DNA of 64,000 nucleotides, taken from the NCBI GenBank assembly GCA_903813345.2, contig CAIIXF020000010.1:20469181-20533180 (forward strand). Reading direction: 5' to 3'. Below the pieces are notes generated by a model. The model was not told where the DNA came from, made no database searches, and worked only from the letters and a program-made list of their open reading frames with translations. Below, in pieces: positions 12,530 to 23,375 of the stretch. The DNA is from Owenia fusiformis (lineage: Eukaryota > Annelida > Polychaeta > Sabellida > Oweniidae). Within the stretch, counting starts at the first letter, position 1; each line of letters opens with the position of its first letter. A program made the translations under genes and the position numbers.

Positions 12530-14107
12530 TTAGTCAATTTTGTTCTTTCTGATGTTTCTAAAGAAGCCGATGGTCTTTTTTATCAATACAGTTACACTTA
12601 TCCCAACAATAATGCAGACAACACATACAAGTGCTACGATATCTAGTAAGAAGTACTGAAAAAAATTCAGTTCATTAGCGGCTTGGGAGCGCAAATGAGG
12701 TGCACCCTTGTGGCGTATTACGTATTCAGCCCAGTAGACGACTTTATCTCGTGGTGGTATTGGTTGATCATGGTATATCGCTGCAGCTTTGTTAGCATTC
12801 TCCTTGTATGTTTCGTCTTTAATAACTTCCTCCATGGCTCGCTGGAGTTCCTCACTGGTGATCTTCTTCAAGGAGATTGTCTTGCCTGACTTTATTCGAT
12901 CGGAAAGTAAACGGCAGTTGTAAAATTGATCCCAGAAGAATGGGATTCCAATGGTTGGTAGAGCGTTATTCAAAGCCTGGAAGGATGATGCAGCTCCACA
13001 TTGGGTAACAAAAAGCTTAGTCGCAGGGTGGCTCATTAAGTCTTGTTGAGGTATCCATTTATTAACAATAGTGTTATTACCAAGACCTTCTGGCCTAGGG
13101 CCTTCGTAACTCCATATCACCGTTTGGGGCATAGCTGCGAATGCTTTGGCAAATATAGAACGAAGTTCAGGCCAGAGTCTACGAAACATTGATCCAAAGC
13201 TCACAACAATAATTCCATTATCTCCAGCTTGTTTTATGATATCTGCATAGTGTTGGCTCAAAGGTTTTGGCTTGTCCATGAAAAATCCCTCGAGGGATAT
13301 GACGTGTGGCATGAAGGGGGCCGGGTAATGCAGGGCATCATTTCTGTTGATGAACACCAATGAGACAGTCTTAGGTGAATCTCGTATGTTATCACAGGCA
13401 TCGCCATGGCCAGATTCTTTACAAATCGCTATCATTTTTTCGAACAAATCCGACATTGTTACTCGAAGGTGAACATATTCCCATATGTTTGAAACTCTTT
13501 CTGTGAAGGACATAGTATCTGTAAGTGCATTGAGGAAGGCGGGTACATAAGCAAGATTAAACCTTTGTACATATCCAATGTCAGCAGTCATTGGTCCCCA
13601 GTTTGAATATATAATCAATGGAATATCGAGGCTGGCAGAAATCAAACGTGCAGAATGCATCCCTTCGTCTGCTATAATTAGGTCGAAATTTTCATTGGCT
13701 ATCTGGTCCCAGACCTTCAGTGATTGAGAGAAGGTAAAACAAAATATGTCCATGAATTGTTTAAGATTTTCAACGCCACTGCCAGCTTCAATCATGCTGT
13801 TAATCCAATCCTGATTAAGAGAATTTTCATCATTTGTTTGATCAACCGGAGGCATGGGATAGCGTATTACTTCAAATGACGTTCTTATACTGTCCCTTTC
13901 CACCATCTTGTACAATGCATCTTCCTCAATATTGTCCGACACCAGCACAGTGATTTGATGACCTGCACCAAGTAACTCATTTCCTATCTTTAGCATGTTC
14001 ATCAATCTGCTGTTGTATCCAAAATCCATAGGCATAATCAAAATTTTGCTACACCTTATTGTTGTAAAGCATAAAACCAGTAATATGGAAAATTGTATGA
14101 AATTCAT
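12530..14107 (-). CDS. UDP-glycosyltransferase, intronless, altered catalytic motifs
   Basis: Membrane-bound family-1 (GT1) UDP-glycosyltransferase, 525 residues, typical of animal UGTs that conjugate lipophilic substrates in the ER lumen. A hydrophobic signal peptide covers residues 1-19. The acceptor domain includes the conserved Asp in DLIIADEG. The donor-binding signature runs from WIPQQDL (351) through DQ (393-394). A C-terminal membrane helix spans about 486-508, followed by a lysine-rich tail ending KNKID, as in ER-retained UGTs. Two departures stand out. Aligning SRLMN (33-37) with the vertebrate SHWMN puts Arg34 at the catalytic His. The usual HGG of the signature is QCG (369-371), which the published signature pattern still tolerates. 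The open frame is intact and intronless. Activity and substrate are unknown. Confidence 0.92.
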   Translation of the reverse strand: MNFIQFSILLVLCFTTIRCSKILIMPMDFGYNSRLMNMLKIGNELLGAGHQITVLVSDNIEEDALYKMVERDSIRTSFEVIRYPMPPVDQTNDENSLNQDWINSMIEAGSGVENLKQFMDIFCFTFSQSLKVWDQIANENFDLIIADEGMHSARLISASLDIPLIIYSNWGPMTADIGYVQRFNLAYVPAFLNALTDTMSFTERVSNIWEYVHLRVTMSDLFEKMIAICKESGHGDACDNIRDSPKTVSLVFINRNDALHYPAPFMPHVISLEGFFMDKPKPLSQHYADIIKQAGDNGIIVVSFGSMFRRLWPELRSIFAKAFAAMPQTVIWSYEGPRPEGLGNNTIVNKWIPQQDLMSHPATKLFVTQCGAASSFQALNNALPTIGIPFFWDQFYNCRLLSDRIKSGKTISLKKITSEELQRAMEEVIKDETYKENANKAAAIYHDQPIPPRDKVVYWAEYVIRHKGAPHLRSQAANELNFFQYFLLDIVALVCVVCIIVGISVTVLIKKTIGFFRNIRKNKID

Positions 14108-15991
14108 TGTCGATTTCTTTTTGCATTAGAGTGCTTTAATATTCGATAAAGTGCCGCCTGTATTGAAATCACATGTGATATCTACATGTATATGTACGAG
14201 GGTCGGTCAGGTAATACTGGTACAAATGGTCCCAGTTTCTTATTTGTGAAGGAAAAGATGAAATTTTCGTAGATTAAAGGCAATACGTGTGTCTTCATAT
14301 TCAACCAAATATTTTATTCTTAGTGCTTTTAAAGTTAGATCAAATGTAACATATATGGATGAGGTTACCCGGAGTATTTTTTATTTTTTCATTATTTAGT
14401 AAGCAACCCTCGTACATTTACAATGAATAGTGATGCTTTCGAGGCAAGCATTCCATTCGTAACTCAAGATAACACAAGTGGGGTATGAATCAAAGTATAT
14501 AGGCAAGAAGCTGTCTTCATAAAAAATACAAAAAACATAAAAAGTTTGAATGGTTTGAAGATATAGGACAAAAAAGAAGTATATAGGTTGTTTAAACAAA
14601 TTGCATAGAAAATGCAATTCAGAAATACATGTACAATGAAAGAAGACACTGCAGTGTAAAATGCTGACTTCAATATCTACAAAATGTGTTTTAATATAGA
14701 TGTCCATTTCCTGATTTAAACCATCCCACATATTTTTTACACATCTAGTGATAAATTTTATTAATATAGTGAAATGACCAATAATGTTTAGATAGTACAA
14801 TAAAACTCTACAGAATAAGAGATGTCTTTCAACTGACCTATTTTGACACAATACAGGTACATTGTACTTTATGATCTCAATCACACACTAAATATTTTGT
14901 TGAAGTTCAGCTTTTGATTTATAGGATAGTTGACTATATAGTTGATAGTTTAACATATGCATACAAACTGATGTGTTTGAATCAGGTTAATGACATTTTG
15001 GGTTGTTTAAAAGTACATGTAATGATTGGCTAAACTCTCAAATATACATGTAGCTAGGTTTGATATATAAGATTCCAACCAATCAAACCCAGCATTTCAA
15101 ATGATATGCATTCTTGAAATTATGACAAAGAACTACTGGCTATTTTTTAGCTTCAATAAAATTGATTACCCCTGTCAATTACATCCTTTCAGTTGGCAGT
15201 TCAGAACATATAAATAGTATCTTAAGGAATAACAAGACAGATGCTTATGCAGATCAAATGTCAAAGTTTATGGTCTTTTAGGAGATACTGTAAAAAATAT
15301 TTTACAATGTGTGAAAAGAATTTAAGCTTATGACTTAATGGATGTTGGATATTTAATCCACTCATGTCTACAAAGTGTACGTCTTGTCGCTGTCGCACAA
15401 ATGCATAGTCTGGAAACAATACAAAAGTTGTTCAATCATCTTAGAATTCATTGAATTCTGGGCTTAAATTATTTGATCACACATTCCAGCCTATCGGAAC
15501 ATAATGTCTCAAATAACCCGCATTGTTAAAATGACAACCAAGCACCGTGATTATTTTTAGATTCAGTTGTGAAATCGATTACCCTTCATCAATTTTATAA
15601 TATTAAGTTGCCAGTTGAGTGAAAACCTATAGATTATATCAAAGGGAGTAGCAAAGTGAAATGGTTAGTGTTGACGTATTTTTGATCATTTAACCCTTGT
15701 TAAAAATTTATTTGCAAAGAAATAATTTTATAAGGTGATCATTCTCACATGATATGAAAAAGATGAACCTAATTATTTATTGGCAAGACCTCAATGAAAA
15801 GTTGAGAAGTTCTAATGACCTTTTACGCCACGTGACCAGTCAATAAAGTAGCACTTTTTATCTTCCCTTCTCGGAGCGATTATAGGGTTTTAATTTGCCT
15901 CCTCCTTTAAATGCCAATAAGAAGCTGTCAATATAAATGTTGAAATTTAAAAACTTCTTTTGTTTTTTTACAAAGTACATATTTATAGGAT
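14108..15991. other. Intergenic, no gene seen
   Basis: AT-rich sequence between two minus-strand genes. A 162-codon minus-strand frame at 14396-14884 is low-complexity, rich in Phe, Tyr and Cys, and matches no domain I know; I treat it as chance. No strong repeat is visible. Confidence 0.5.
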
Positions 15992-16125
15992 ATCCTATGA
16001 TTTTGAGGAATATCATTTTTATCTACGAGGTGATATTGATATCTGCACGAGAGAGCGAAGCGAACGAGTGCATATATCAATATCACCGAGTAGATTAAAA
16101 TGATATTCTGAAAAAATCATAGGAT
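15992..16125. repeat. 134-bp imperfect hairpin
   Basis: The left arm (atcctatgattttgaggaat and onward) pairs with the right arm ending aaaaatcataggat. The centre is near gagagcgaagcga. Arms are about 60 bp with scattered mismatches. It abuts the next MITE within 10 bp and may be a separate small foldback element. Confidence 0.65.
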
Positions 16126-16132
16126 GTTCTTA

Positions 16133-16404
16133 TTATCCTACACTTACAAGGAGTGTACTAAATGTATAATATCATTGCAAAATGAATTCCATGTCAAATA
16201 GAGTCAATTTGGCGGGCGGGAAATCAACAAGCGGAGTATATCGTCACAATATCCTCCGCATATTGGGTTTTCCGGAGTATATTGTCACGATATCCTCCGC
16301 CCGGAGTATATCGTCACGATATCCTCCGGATATTCATTTTGCCAATAAATATCAAATTTATTTTTTAATGTTATTATACATTTAGTACACTAAGTGTAGG
16401 ATAA
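16133..16404. mobile_element. TA-flanked MITE with three palindromic modules
   Basis: The inverted ends TTATCCTACACTTA and TAAGTGTAGGATAA are each flanked by TA. The inverted similarity extends inward through gtgtactaaatgtataata. Inside are three near-palindromic 29-bp modules starting at about 16234, 16272 and 16301, each running from cggagtatat to gatatcctccg. Confidence 0.7.
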
Positions 16405-16474
16405 TATATTCTATACATACAGGTATATAGGGTATATTGTAGAATAAATATCGACTGTCATATTTTCGGACAAA

Positions 16475-16562
16475 ATGCAAAAAATTCCCCCGGGAATATC
16501 CTTTTCTTACAGCCTGGGGAACATGTCAATGGACAAGATTTTCCCCGGGGGAAATATTTTGC
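16475..16562. repeat. Short inverted repeat with CCCGGG arms
   Basis: tgcaaaaaattcccccggg on the left is matched by the inverse of ccccgggggaaatattttgc on the right. It is about 88 bp in all and has no gene. It is probably a small palindromic element in the 3' flank of the protease gene. Confidence 0.5.
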
Positions 16563-16631
16563 ACTATTTTCCTCCATTGCAGGCACAACAGTATTTGTAC
16601 AACAGTCTATCTAATGTCGTGAAAGTAACAC

Positions 16632-19600
16632 TTATTCAATTGGCCCAGTGGCCCCAATATTTGTTGTCTCAACATCAATTAATTCTGTTGTGATATCATT
16701 ATTTTTGTTATATGTTGGGGTTGTTGATTCGTTCGTTCTTGTTGGAACAACGGTGCTGTTGGTGCGAGTTGGAGGGAAGTCTGCATTAGACGTCTCCATC
16801 AATGTACTACAAGGTGTAGTCGTTGTACCAGATGTACTTGTTTTATTCACCGTTTCAGCTTCAGCAGTAGTAGCATCAGCCGCTGTCATTGTATCTTCTG
16901 CTGTAGTTATGTCATATAATGTTGCAGTGGACTCGGTAGTGGAATTCGTCGCTGTACTAGCAGGGGTCGTACTTTCAGGAGATGATGTTCCATTTTCTGG
17001 TTTGTCTGGTTTACAGAATTTTACAGTGCTATCACAGGGACATGGGTTCTCTGAATCAAGAAAGTGAAAACATATTTACAATGCATTAACAATGGTAATA
17101 TTTATGGAAATGTCACCACCTGATTACCAACGACGATACAAACGTCGAATAAAAAAATACGAGGGCCATCCTTAATCCTTATCGATCAATATTAAAAGTC
17201 TGCACTATAATCTTGAAAAATATTAAGTCTGTTGTGTACAAGAAAGAAGCCTATTGGACTTTCAAATCAACAATATAATTGTATATTTATCTAATGTACA
17301 ATATCCCACCTTTGATGAACTTCTTAATGAAATGGTCAAGAATAGCAGGGTGCGCAGTGCTTGCGTAGAGACTGAACTTTGTAACTGGCTTTGCTAAGGT
17401 ATCTGCACTTTTTGTGCTGACGCCAATCTGACATTTCTTGTCATCTTTGTTCTTGACAACGATTGGTCCACCGGAGTCTCCCAAGGCGGTGACCCTTGAA
17501 GTGCATATTTGACACCTCAAGATGCTAGTAGATTTCTTGTTACATTCATCTGTTGACAGTTTAGTGGTCACTTCTTGAAGGATCTTAGCAGAACTGTCCC
17601 GCTTTCGAGGGTTTGTTAAACCCCACCCATACACCGTGACGTCACAGTCATCTTCTACCTCTTCATCTGCCAGACATATCGGTGCAACAGTTTTTGTAAC
17701 GGTGACACACTTTTTAAGTCTCATTATCGCAACGTCTCCTTGATCTCTATGCAAAGTAGATCCCTTGTCCCAATCCCCAAGCTGCTGTACTGGACCATCT
17801 TTTGGATCTTTAGTATTGTACTGGCCAGCTGTCATCCTGCATGTATAATATCTATAGATTAACATTATATGATGTTATGACACATGTATGACACATGTAC
17901 ATAAGAGTGACGTACAGGGAGATTTTGGAGAGGAAAATATCTGTATCCACAGATCTAGTGACACATAATTCCCGAGTGTCTAAAACCGATCGTGCACTAC
18001 AGATGTATCCCTTACCTACTGAGGTTCTAGATACATTCTACCTTCAAGGTTCCAAATTTTTTAATTGATCTTTATTGTATCATGATTATATCATGCGTAT
18101 CGGAATCATTGATCCAGGAAGTTTTGTCTAAATATATGTCCTTTATTTTACAGCCGGAGTTATCGGGAGTTCCCAATGGGTAATATATATATTTAAACTG
18201 AATAAAAACGGACAAAAGTAGGACAGCTAAGACTTGGCTTTTTGGCTATATGATACAGAGAAATTCTGCGAGCTACTTAGGCAAGTCAAAGGCAATGTTC
18301 TGGACACAGAACACTGCAGTGAGGCAGCATGAACTCACCTAATACCGCCAGGTTTACGAGGTGAAAGACAATGTGTCGCTGTTAGAACATGGCAACGTGA
18401 GATAAGAGACCCGGTGCAGCTCTTCGTACTTCTTCTAGATTTGATCTTTAACGCCACAACAAACGAATGATCTGTGGCTGGCTTACCTGAAATCAAAACT
18501 AATTGTACAGTCATCAAAATTCACATCAATAACTCAATATCGAACTGTAGAATTTCGAGACCAACAAATTTCCTATTATTAGGCTACTGAGATTTTGGAT
18601 TTCGACACATCAAGATATCTACAAAATTTAAGTGAAAATGTAACGGTCTGGGCATCATGATAAACCATGCCATCTCAAATCTTCTCAGCCCCTCAGGTGA
18701 AACAGAAAGATGCTATGAGTATCAGAATGCGGTCTGGGTCCATTTATGAACTGAATGAATTGATGATGTAATATGACAAGATATAAATGTTAGTCAAGGA
18801 ACCCAAACCATTACATCGCTAGGAATGTAAAGTTGTTACTGCACATTATATGGTTGTGCGCAGTAGCTTAATGACCGTTTGGGCCAATACAGGAATAATA
18901 TTTTCATCGGTTTTCAATTGCAAGTAAAACACTACGAAATACATGTATATATTTTGAGTTATGCTTAGAGTTCATAGATTAGAAAACGCATACCGCCAAT
19001 CACTCTTCTGACTCTGGTATGACTTATGGAACTGATACCGTTGTTCAATTCCTGGAAAACAAAGAAAGAACAAGGGGAGAATACAAAAGAGAATGCAGTA
19101 ATAGGTCCCTCTGCTTCCTACAGTTCTTTGTTTTGTCACATTTTACAGTGGCGGATCCAGCAATTAACAAGGGGGGGGGGGGGATTTTGAGTCTGGAAAA
19201 AATTTGGGCCCCTAAAAAACAAAAATTGGGCCCATATTTTGAAAAATTAAGGCCCATTTTTTGATAAGTTGGCCCAAAAGGCCAAATTATGCCCAAAAAG
19301 GCCCTTGATAATTTTGGGGCCCAAAATTTTTCTGTGGCCACTAAAGGATCCGCAACTGTTTTAATAAGGTCGTAGAATAGGATATGAAGATATTGCAAAG
19401 GTCAAATTATAAATTGCGGATAGTACGTGTGAAAAAGGATTTATCCACTGCACTGAAATATGTGTCCGATGAGGTATAAAATGTGCATGCGTCCATCCAG
19501 GTGTTGACGAACTACAAATACCAGATCCCATCGACTTTCGTCACAAGGTATGCCAGGACAGTGTTGTCAGAAGGTCGTGTGTTGATATTGAATTTACATG

Positions 19601-22112
19601 TAACCAGATAAGTTTCTTTTTATTGACACAGTTTCTTTATTGCACATGACTCTTAACAATACTTTATATATGCTAAATTGTACTATGAATATGTTGAAAG
19701 TGTTAACGGTCATTTTTGAATTTGAATTCGGATATTTCATGAACTTAGGCATGTTGGGTACTCAATTATAGTCATCCATTTGTAGAGACTACCTCATTAA
19801 TGGGTAATTTTGTCTATAGTTGTATTCTGCATTCTTTAACGATGCACTAAGCATTCAGCCTTGCTCCATAGAAAAGAATTTGAATCTGTTGCTTTATTAC
19901 GATATACTAGTATGTCACGATTTAAGGTGCGGTGGTAGTTAACAGGAAGTGACAAAACAAAACAAAAAACCATGCTGGATTTTGAAATTGTTTTGATCCT
20001 AGAAAACAGAGTTCTGTTTTGACCTCCAGTCAGTTTAACTAGTTCCACATATCAGCCCTCTGAAAATGTGACTGAAAAATAGCGCTTAGGCGCTTAGGAA
20101 AGGTCACTGAACAGAATCTTTTGAATTTTCAGAAAATGTGCCCAATAAATTGCTCTAAATGATACAATCTTTGAGATTTTAGAAAATTGTCTGAAACAAA
20201 ATGGTGGTCATAAAAAGGAAAATAGATCGCTTTTCAATTAAGTTTTTTTTCTATGAATGACATCAAATTTTCAAAATTGTATCATTTAGAGCAGTATATT
20301 GGGCACATTTTCTGAAAAATTCAAAAGATTCTGTTCAGTGACCTTTCCTAATACTTTTAGCTATTTTTCAGTCACATTTTCAGAGGGCTGAAAAAGTTAT
20401 TTCATCATGTTTAGGGTCATTTTGACCATGTACATTGTGATCCTGGTCATGTAAATGACATGTGGAACTAATTAAACTGACTGGAGGTCAAAACAGAACT
20501 CTGTTATCTTGGTTCAAAATTTTTCAAAATCCAGCATGGTTTTGTCAGTTTTTGTTTTGCCACTTCCTGTTAACTACCACCGCACCTTAAGGGTACACTG
20601 TTGCCCTATATATCAAAAATATCCAGTAACACTGCCCTTAAAGCTTTCTGTGGACTATTTACTCTATTGTGGGTGCACTCAACGATAAATGTCAACAATA
20701 TACCAATAACCTCATTTACACACCGGAATAGCCTGACACAAATGGCGGACTCAACCGTCGCTTCAACTGTTTAATCACTTGGTCCTCATTTCATAGGATT
20801 TTATCGTCGCTAATTCTGTGCATGCATTAAACTCTTGTGATTATGTATCATATGAAATCCCATTTTCGATCAAATTGGGTCGTGAATCACCAAAATATAG
20901 CGTCTTCGATATCGTCAATGACAATGGAATCTGAATTTGAGTAATTTAGAAAGACAACGGCATATGGTAATTACAGTGTCCGTTGTCCCGTATCTCATTT
21001 TGATCGGTTAAATTAGTGACTTTATTTCGATGGTAGAACATTATTAACTGTAAAATGAGTATTAAGACACTTTGATTGATTGTTCTTCGAAAGGAATTTA
21101 GTCTAGGTGCTCTATTAAACATACAGTTCATGAAAATCTAATTGAAGCGACAGTTATATCCGCCATTTGTGACAGCGGTATCTGACGTTACCGTTGTCAG
21201 GCTATTCCGGGGTGATTTAAAAGCTAAAGGGTAATATAATGAAATATTGTGCTAAGGGCCGAAAGCCCAAGGTCCACAACAACATATTTCACTATGTTGC
21301 CCTTTAGCTTTGAAATGAGGTTATTAGCATTATTTCTACCATTTATAATTATGCCCAGGGTTGAAATACACTAAGAACTGACTCCCACTGAACGAAAATT
21401 ATATGGCGGGCTGTAGTAATGGCGGGTCATAATGAATATTCTAAAAATATGTGAGTTCATGTTCTAATCGTTATATAGACCTCCATATCCACAAATACAT
21501 ACCTTAGGGCTAGACACAACAGTTTTCGAAAACGTTTGTGACTAGCCCTGTGGTATGTATTCGTCGATATAACACCTGCTCTTCGGTCTATATTCCTTAA
21601 GTACATCGAGGTACCAGTGTTTCATCCCGGTTATATAGCCTCGGCGAATTATTACAAAATCGTTCTAAGCGAAAAACGCGAATATCGAGAGAGCGTTCAC
21701 CCCCTTATAGTAAAAAATGAAATAGTCTAATCCTGTTAGTGAAAACTCGGTGCTATACGTAGCCAAAAAGGAAATTCACAGTTGATGTTTTTGTATTATT
21801 CCATATTTAGCCTAATCATTTATTTTATATATCTATTTTCTTACTTATTGAATTTATTACGTGATTGATCTAGCAATATACAAATTAATACGACTTATCT
21901 TTAGAATAGGAATTACTGTTAGTTTTTATTAATAATTTACTTACTTCAATTCATATATATATTTAGTTATGCATTATGTTAGGTCTTGTTATACATAGTA
22001 AACGTTGCAATGCTTCAATACTTACCAACGAATTTTGATCGGCGGTATATCGTGGAATGTGAAACGCCTCAAGAGAACTAAGCGCCACAATCAACAATGT
22101 CCAGTAAAGCAT
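16632..22112 (-). CDS. Secreted trypsin-fold serine protease with Ser/Thr-rich tail
   Basis: S1-family protease, 412 residues, from exons 22026-22112, 18994-19051, 18339-18486, 17310-17836 and 16632-17050 (minus strand, phases all match). Residues 1-17 (MLYWTLLIVALSSLEAF) form a signal peptide. The zymogen cleavage site is RVRR/VIGG at 45/46. The catalytic triad is complete: His87 (TATHC), Asp132 (DVAIMRL) and Ser219 (GDSGGP). The pocket is unusual. The residue at chymotrypsin position 189 is Val213, and Cys191 is Ala215; the partner Cys220 is also absent from the GVSTKSADT region, so that disulfide is lost as a pair. The last exon adds about 139 residues, starting with a small Cys cluster (NPCPCDSTVKFC) and then a Thr/Ser/Asn-rich, probably O-glycosylated stretch. 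Substrate unknown; trypsin-like Arg/Lys preference is unlikely without Asp189. Intron 1 (about 3 kb) holds several inverted-repeat elements. Confidence 0.88.
19146..19358. mobile_element. 213-bp MITE, poly-G subterminal
   Basis: The ends CAGTGGCGGATCC and GGATCCGCAACTG are inverted repeats with one mismatch. Both sides are flanked by tttta (19141-19145 and 19359-19363). A run of G follows the left end, as in the 3174-3375 element. It lies in intron 1 of the protease gene. Confidence 0.75.
19926..20586. mobile_element. 661-bp foldback MITE flanked by TTAA
   Basis: Ends GGTGCGGTGGTAGTTAACAG and its complement, each abutting TTAA (19922-19925 and 20587-20590). Inverted similarity continues for roughly 250-300 bp per arm, so nearly the whole element is a hairpin. 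TTAA targets are used by piggyBac- and Kolobok-type transposases. No coding capacity. Confidence 0.8.
20723..21210. mobile_element. Inverted-repeat element, relative at 57975-58252
   Basis: Left end ccggaatagcctgac and right end gtcaggctattccgg are perfect inverses, and tccgccatttgtgac near the right end mirrors gtcacaaatggcgga in the relative. About 250 bp of the interior (gcttcaactgtttaatcact, tagcgtcttcgatatcgtca and more) recurs at 57975-58252. An outer pair, aataacctcattt at about 20707 and its inverse at about 21315, suggests nesting. Confidence 0.7.
21474..21592. repeat. 119-bp hairpin element
   Basis: tatagacc at the left end and ggtctata at the right are inverses. The interior is a hairpin centred on agttttcgaaaacg, with arms including gggctag and ctagccc. 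It is probably a very short palindromic MITE within protease intron 1. Confidence 0.55.
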
Positions 22113-22298
22113 TTTTACTCGAATATCGATGTTTAGTGATGACGACTCTGATAAAATATAATTAATATAACAGATTCACCTAGTTGTTGCGAAAAACAAT
22201 TACATTTTCAGTTTTAATTTCGACTATCGACTTGAACTAAAGCTACAGTATTTAGTTCACCGATGAATAATTTTAACGTTTTTTCAAGAAGTAGCATC

Positions 22299-22307
22299 TT
22301 TATATAA
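22299..22307 (-). promoter_or_regulatory. Possible TATA box of the protease gene
   Basis: On the minus strand the sequence reads TATATAAAG, about 190 bp upstream of the ATG at 22112. That leaves room for a 5' UTR of about 160 nt. AT-rich sequence makes chance matches common, so this is only suggestive. Confidence 0.3.
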
Positions 22308-22561
22308 TATTAGTTTGAAAACCCGCCAAATCATAATGCCTGGAGAATTTAATTATTCTGTTTACCAACACGATTCCTTTGACTATTTAAATATTTTTCC
22401 TTATTTAAATAACTTCCCCCTGGTTCCAAGTATTTTGCACTTTCGAAATCGTTTCACGCACTTGCAATTGGATAAGAGATATTATCCAATGCGAAATGTG
22501 TTAGAGTGTGAACTTAGCTTTACGAATAACATCTTGAATAAGTATTTGCTATATAGAATAT

Positions 22562-22652
22562 GTTAGCTAAGTTCACACCAACGGCGCTTTGATGGCGCTT
22601 TAAAGCGGCGTGCAAAGTCGCTTTGCCGCCGTTGGTGTGAACATAGCTTAAC
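22562..22652. repeat. 91-bp palindromic element
   Basis: gttagctaagttcacaccaa and ttggtgtgaacatagcttaac are inverted ends around a GC-richer core (ggcgctttaaagcggcg). It is a compact hairpin; no target duplication is clear. Confidence 0.55.
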
Positions 22653-23375
22653 TAAAGTTCTAAAGCGCTGGGGCACTCCTCCTCTTGTCATAGTCAGTCT
22701 ATATGTGTCAACCAAAAACGCCATCTTTTCATATAAAAGTAATTTAAAAACAACTTAGGGAACATAACCAAATGCTACAACATGCGTTTTCCCATACAAA
22801 TGATCTGTCTTTTAGAGAAAATTAAGATTTGTGGCTATGTTTTGCTATCATGCCATCATACCCAAGTATGTCATCTGTCAGTTAAAAAAGTTCCAACCAA
22901 AACTCCCCACGAAAATCAAAATGTCTCACCAGTTGAATACGCCATCTATAGAAAATGTCAAGAATTGTCATTCTGACAGATGGAGGGAGGTCAAAAAGGT
23001 CAAAAATCTTCAGAGAAAATGCACCTTAATCATATCAAATCATGTCTTGTGTTAGAGTTGATCCATACATACACGTTTTCATTCATGAACTTACCAAAAT
23101 CAAACCACTTGTGATGCTGGTGCATTCTGATACTCTTAGCATCTCTCTCGCAGATCTCTCCAAAAAGATAGAGATGGTGATGGCGTGGCTTACCACGATG
23201 ATGCTGGTGTAAGTACAATAACTGGACTATATTCTTGCTTTTAAAATGCCATCTATTCGTATTTCCACTCCAGCGGAAGGATCAATTGGTTGTGTGTCCC
23301 CTTAATGAAAACAGTGCATTAATTAAATTAAAACAGTCTATTGGGCTGTTATGTACAGTCGTAGGTCATACTTAC

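Noticed and set aside
14396-14884. 162-residue minus-strand ORF
   Set aside because: Low-complexity Phe/Tyr/Cys-rich composition, no domain, no splice partners; compatible with chance in AT-rich DNA.
16648-17067. 139-residue plus-strand hydrophobic ORF
   Set aside because: It is the antisense of the Thr/Ser-rich last exon of the protease; Val-rich composition is expected from that.
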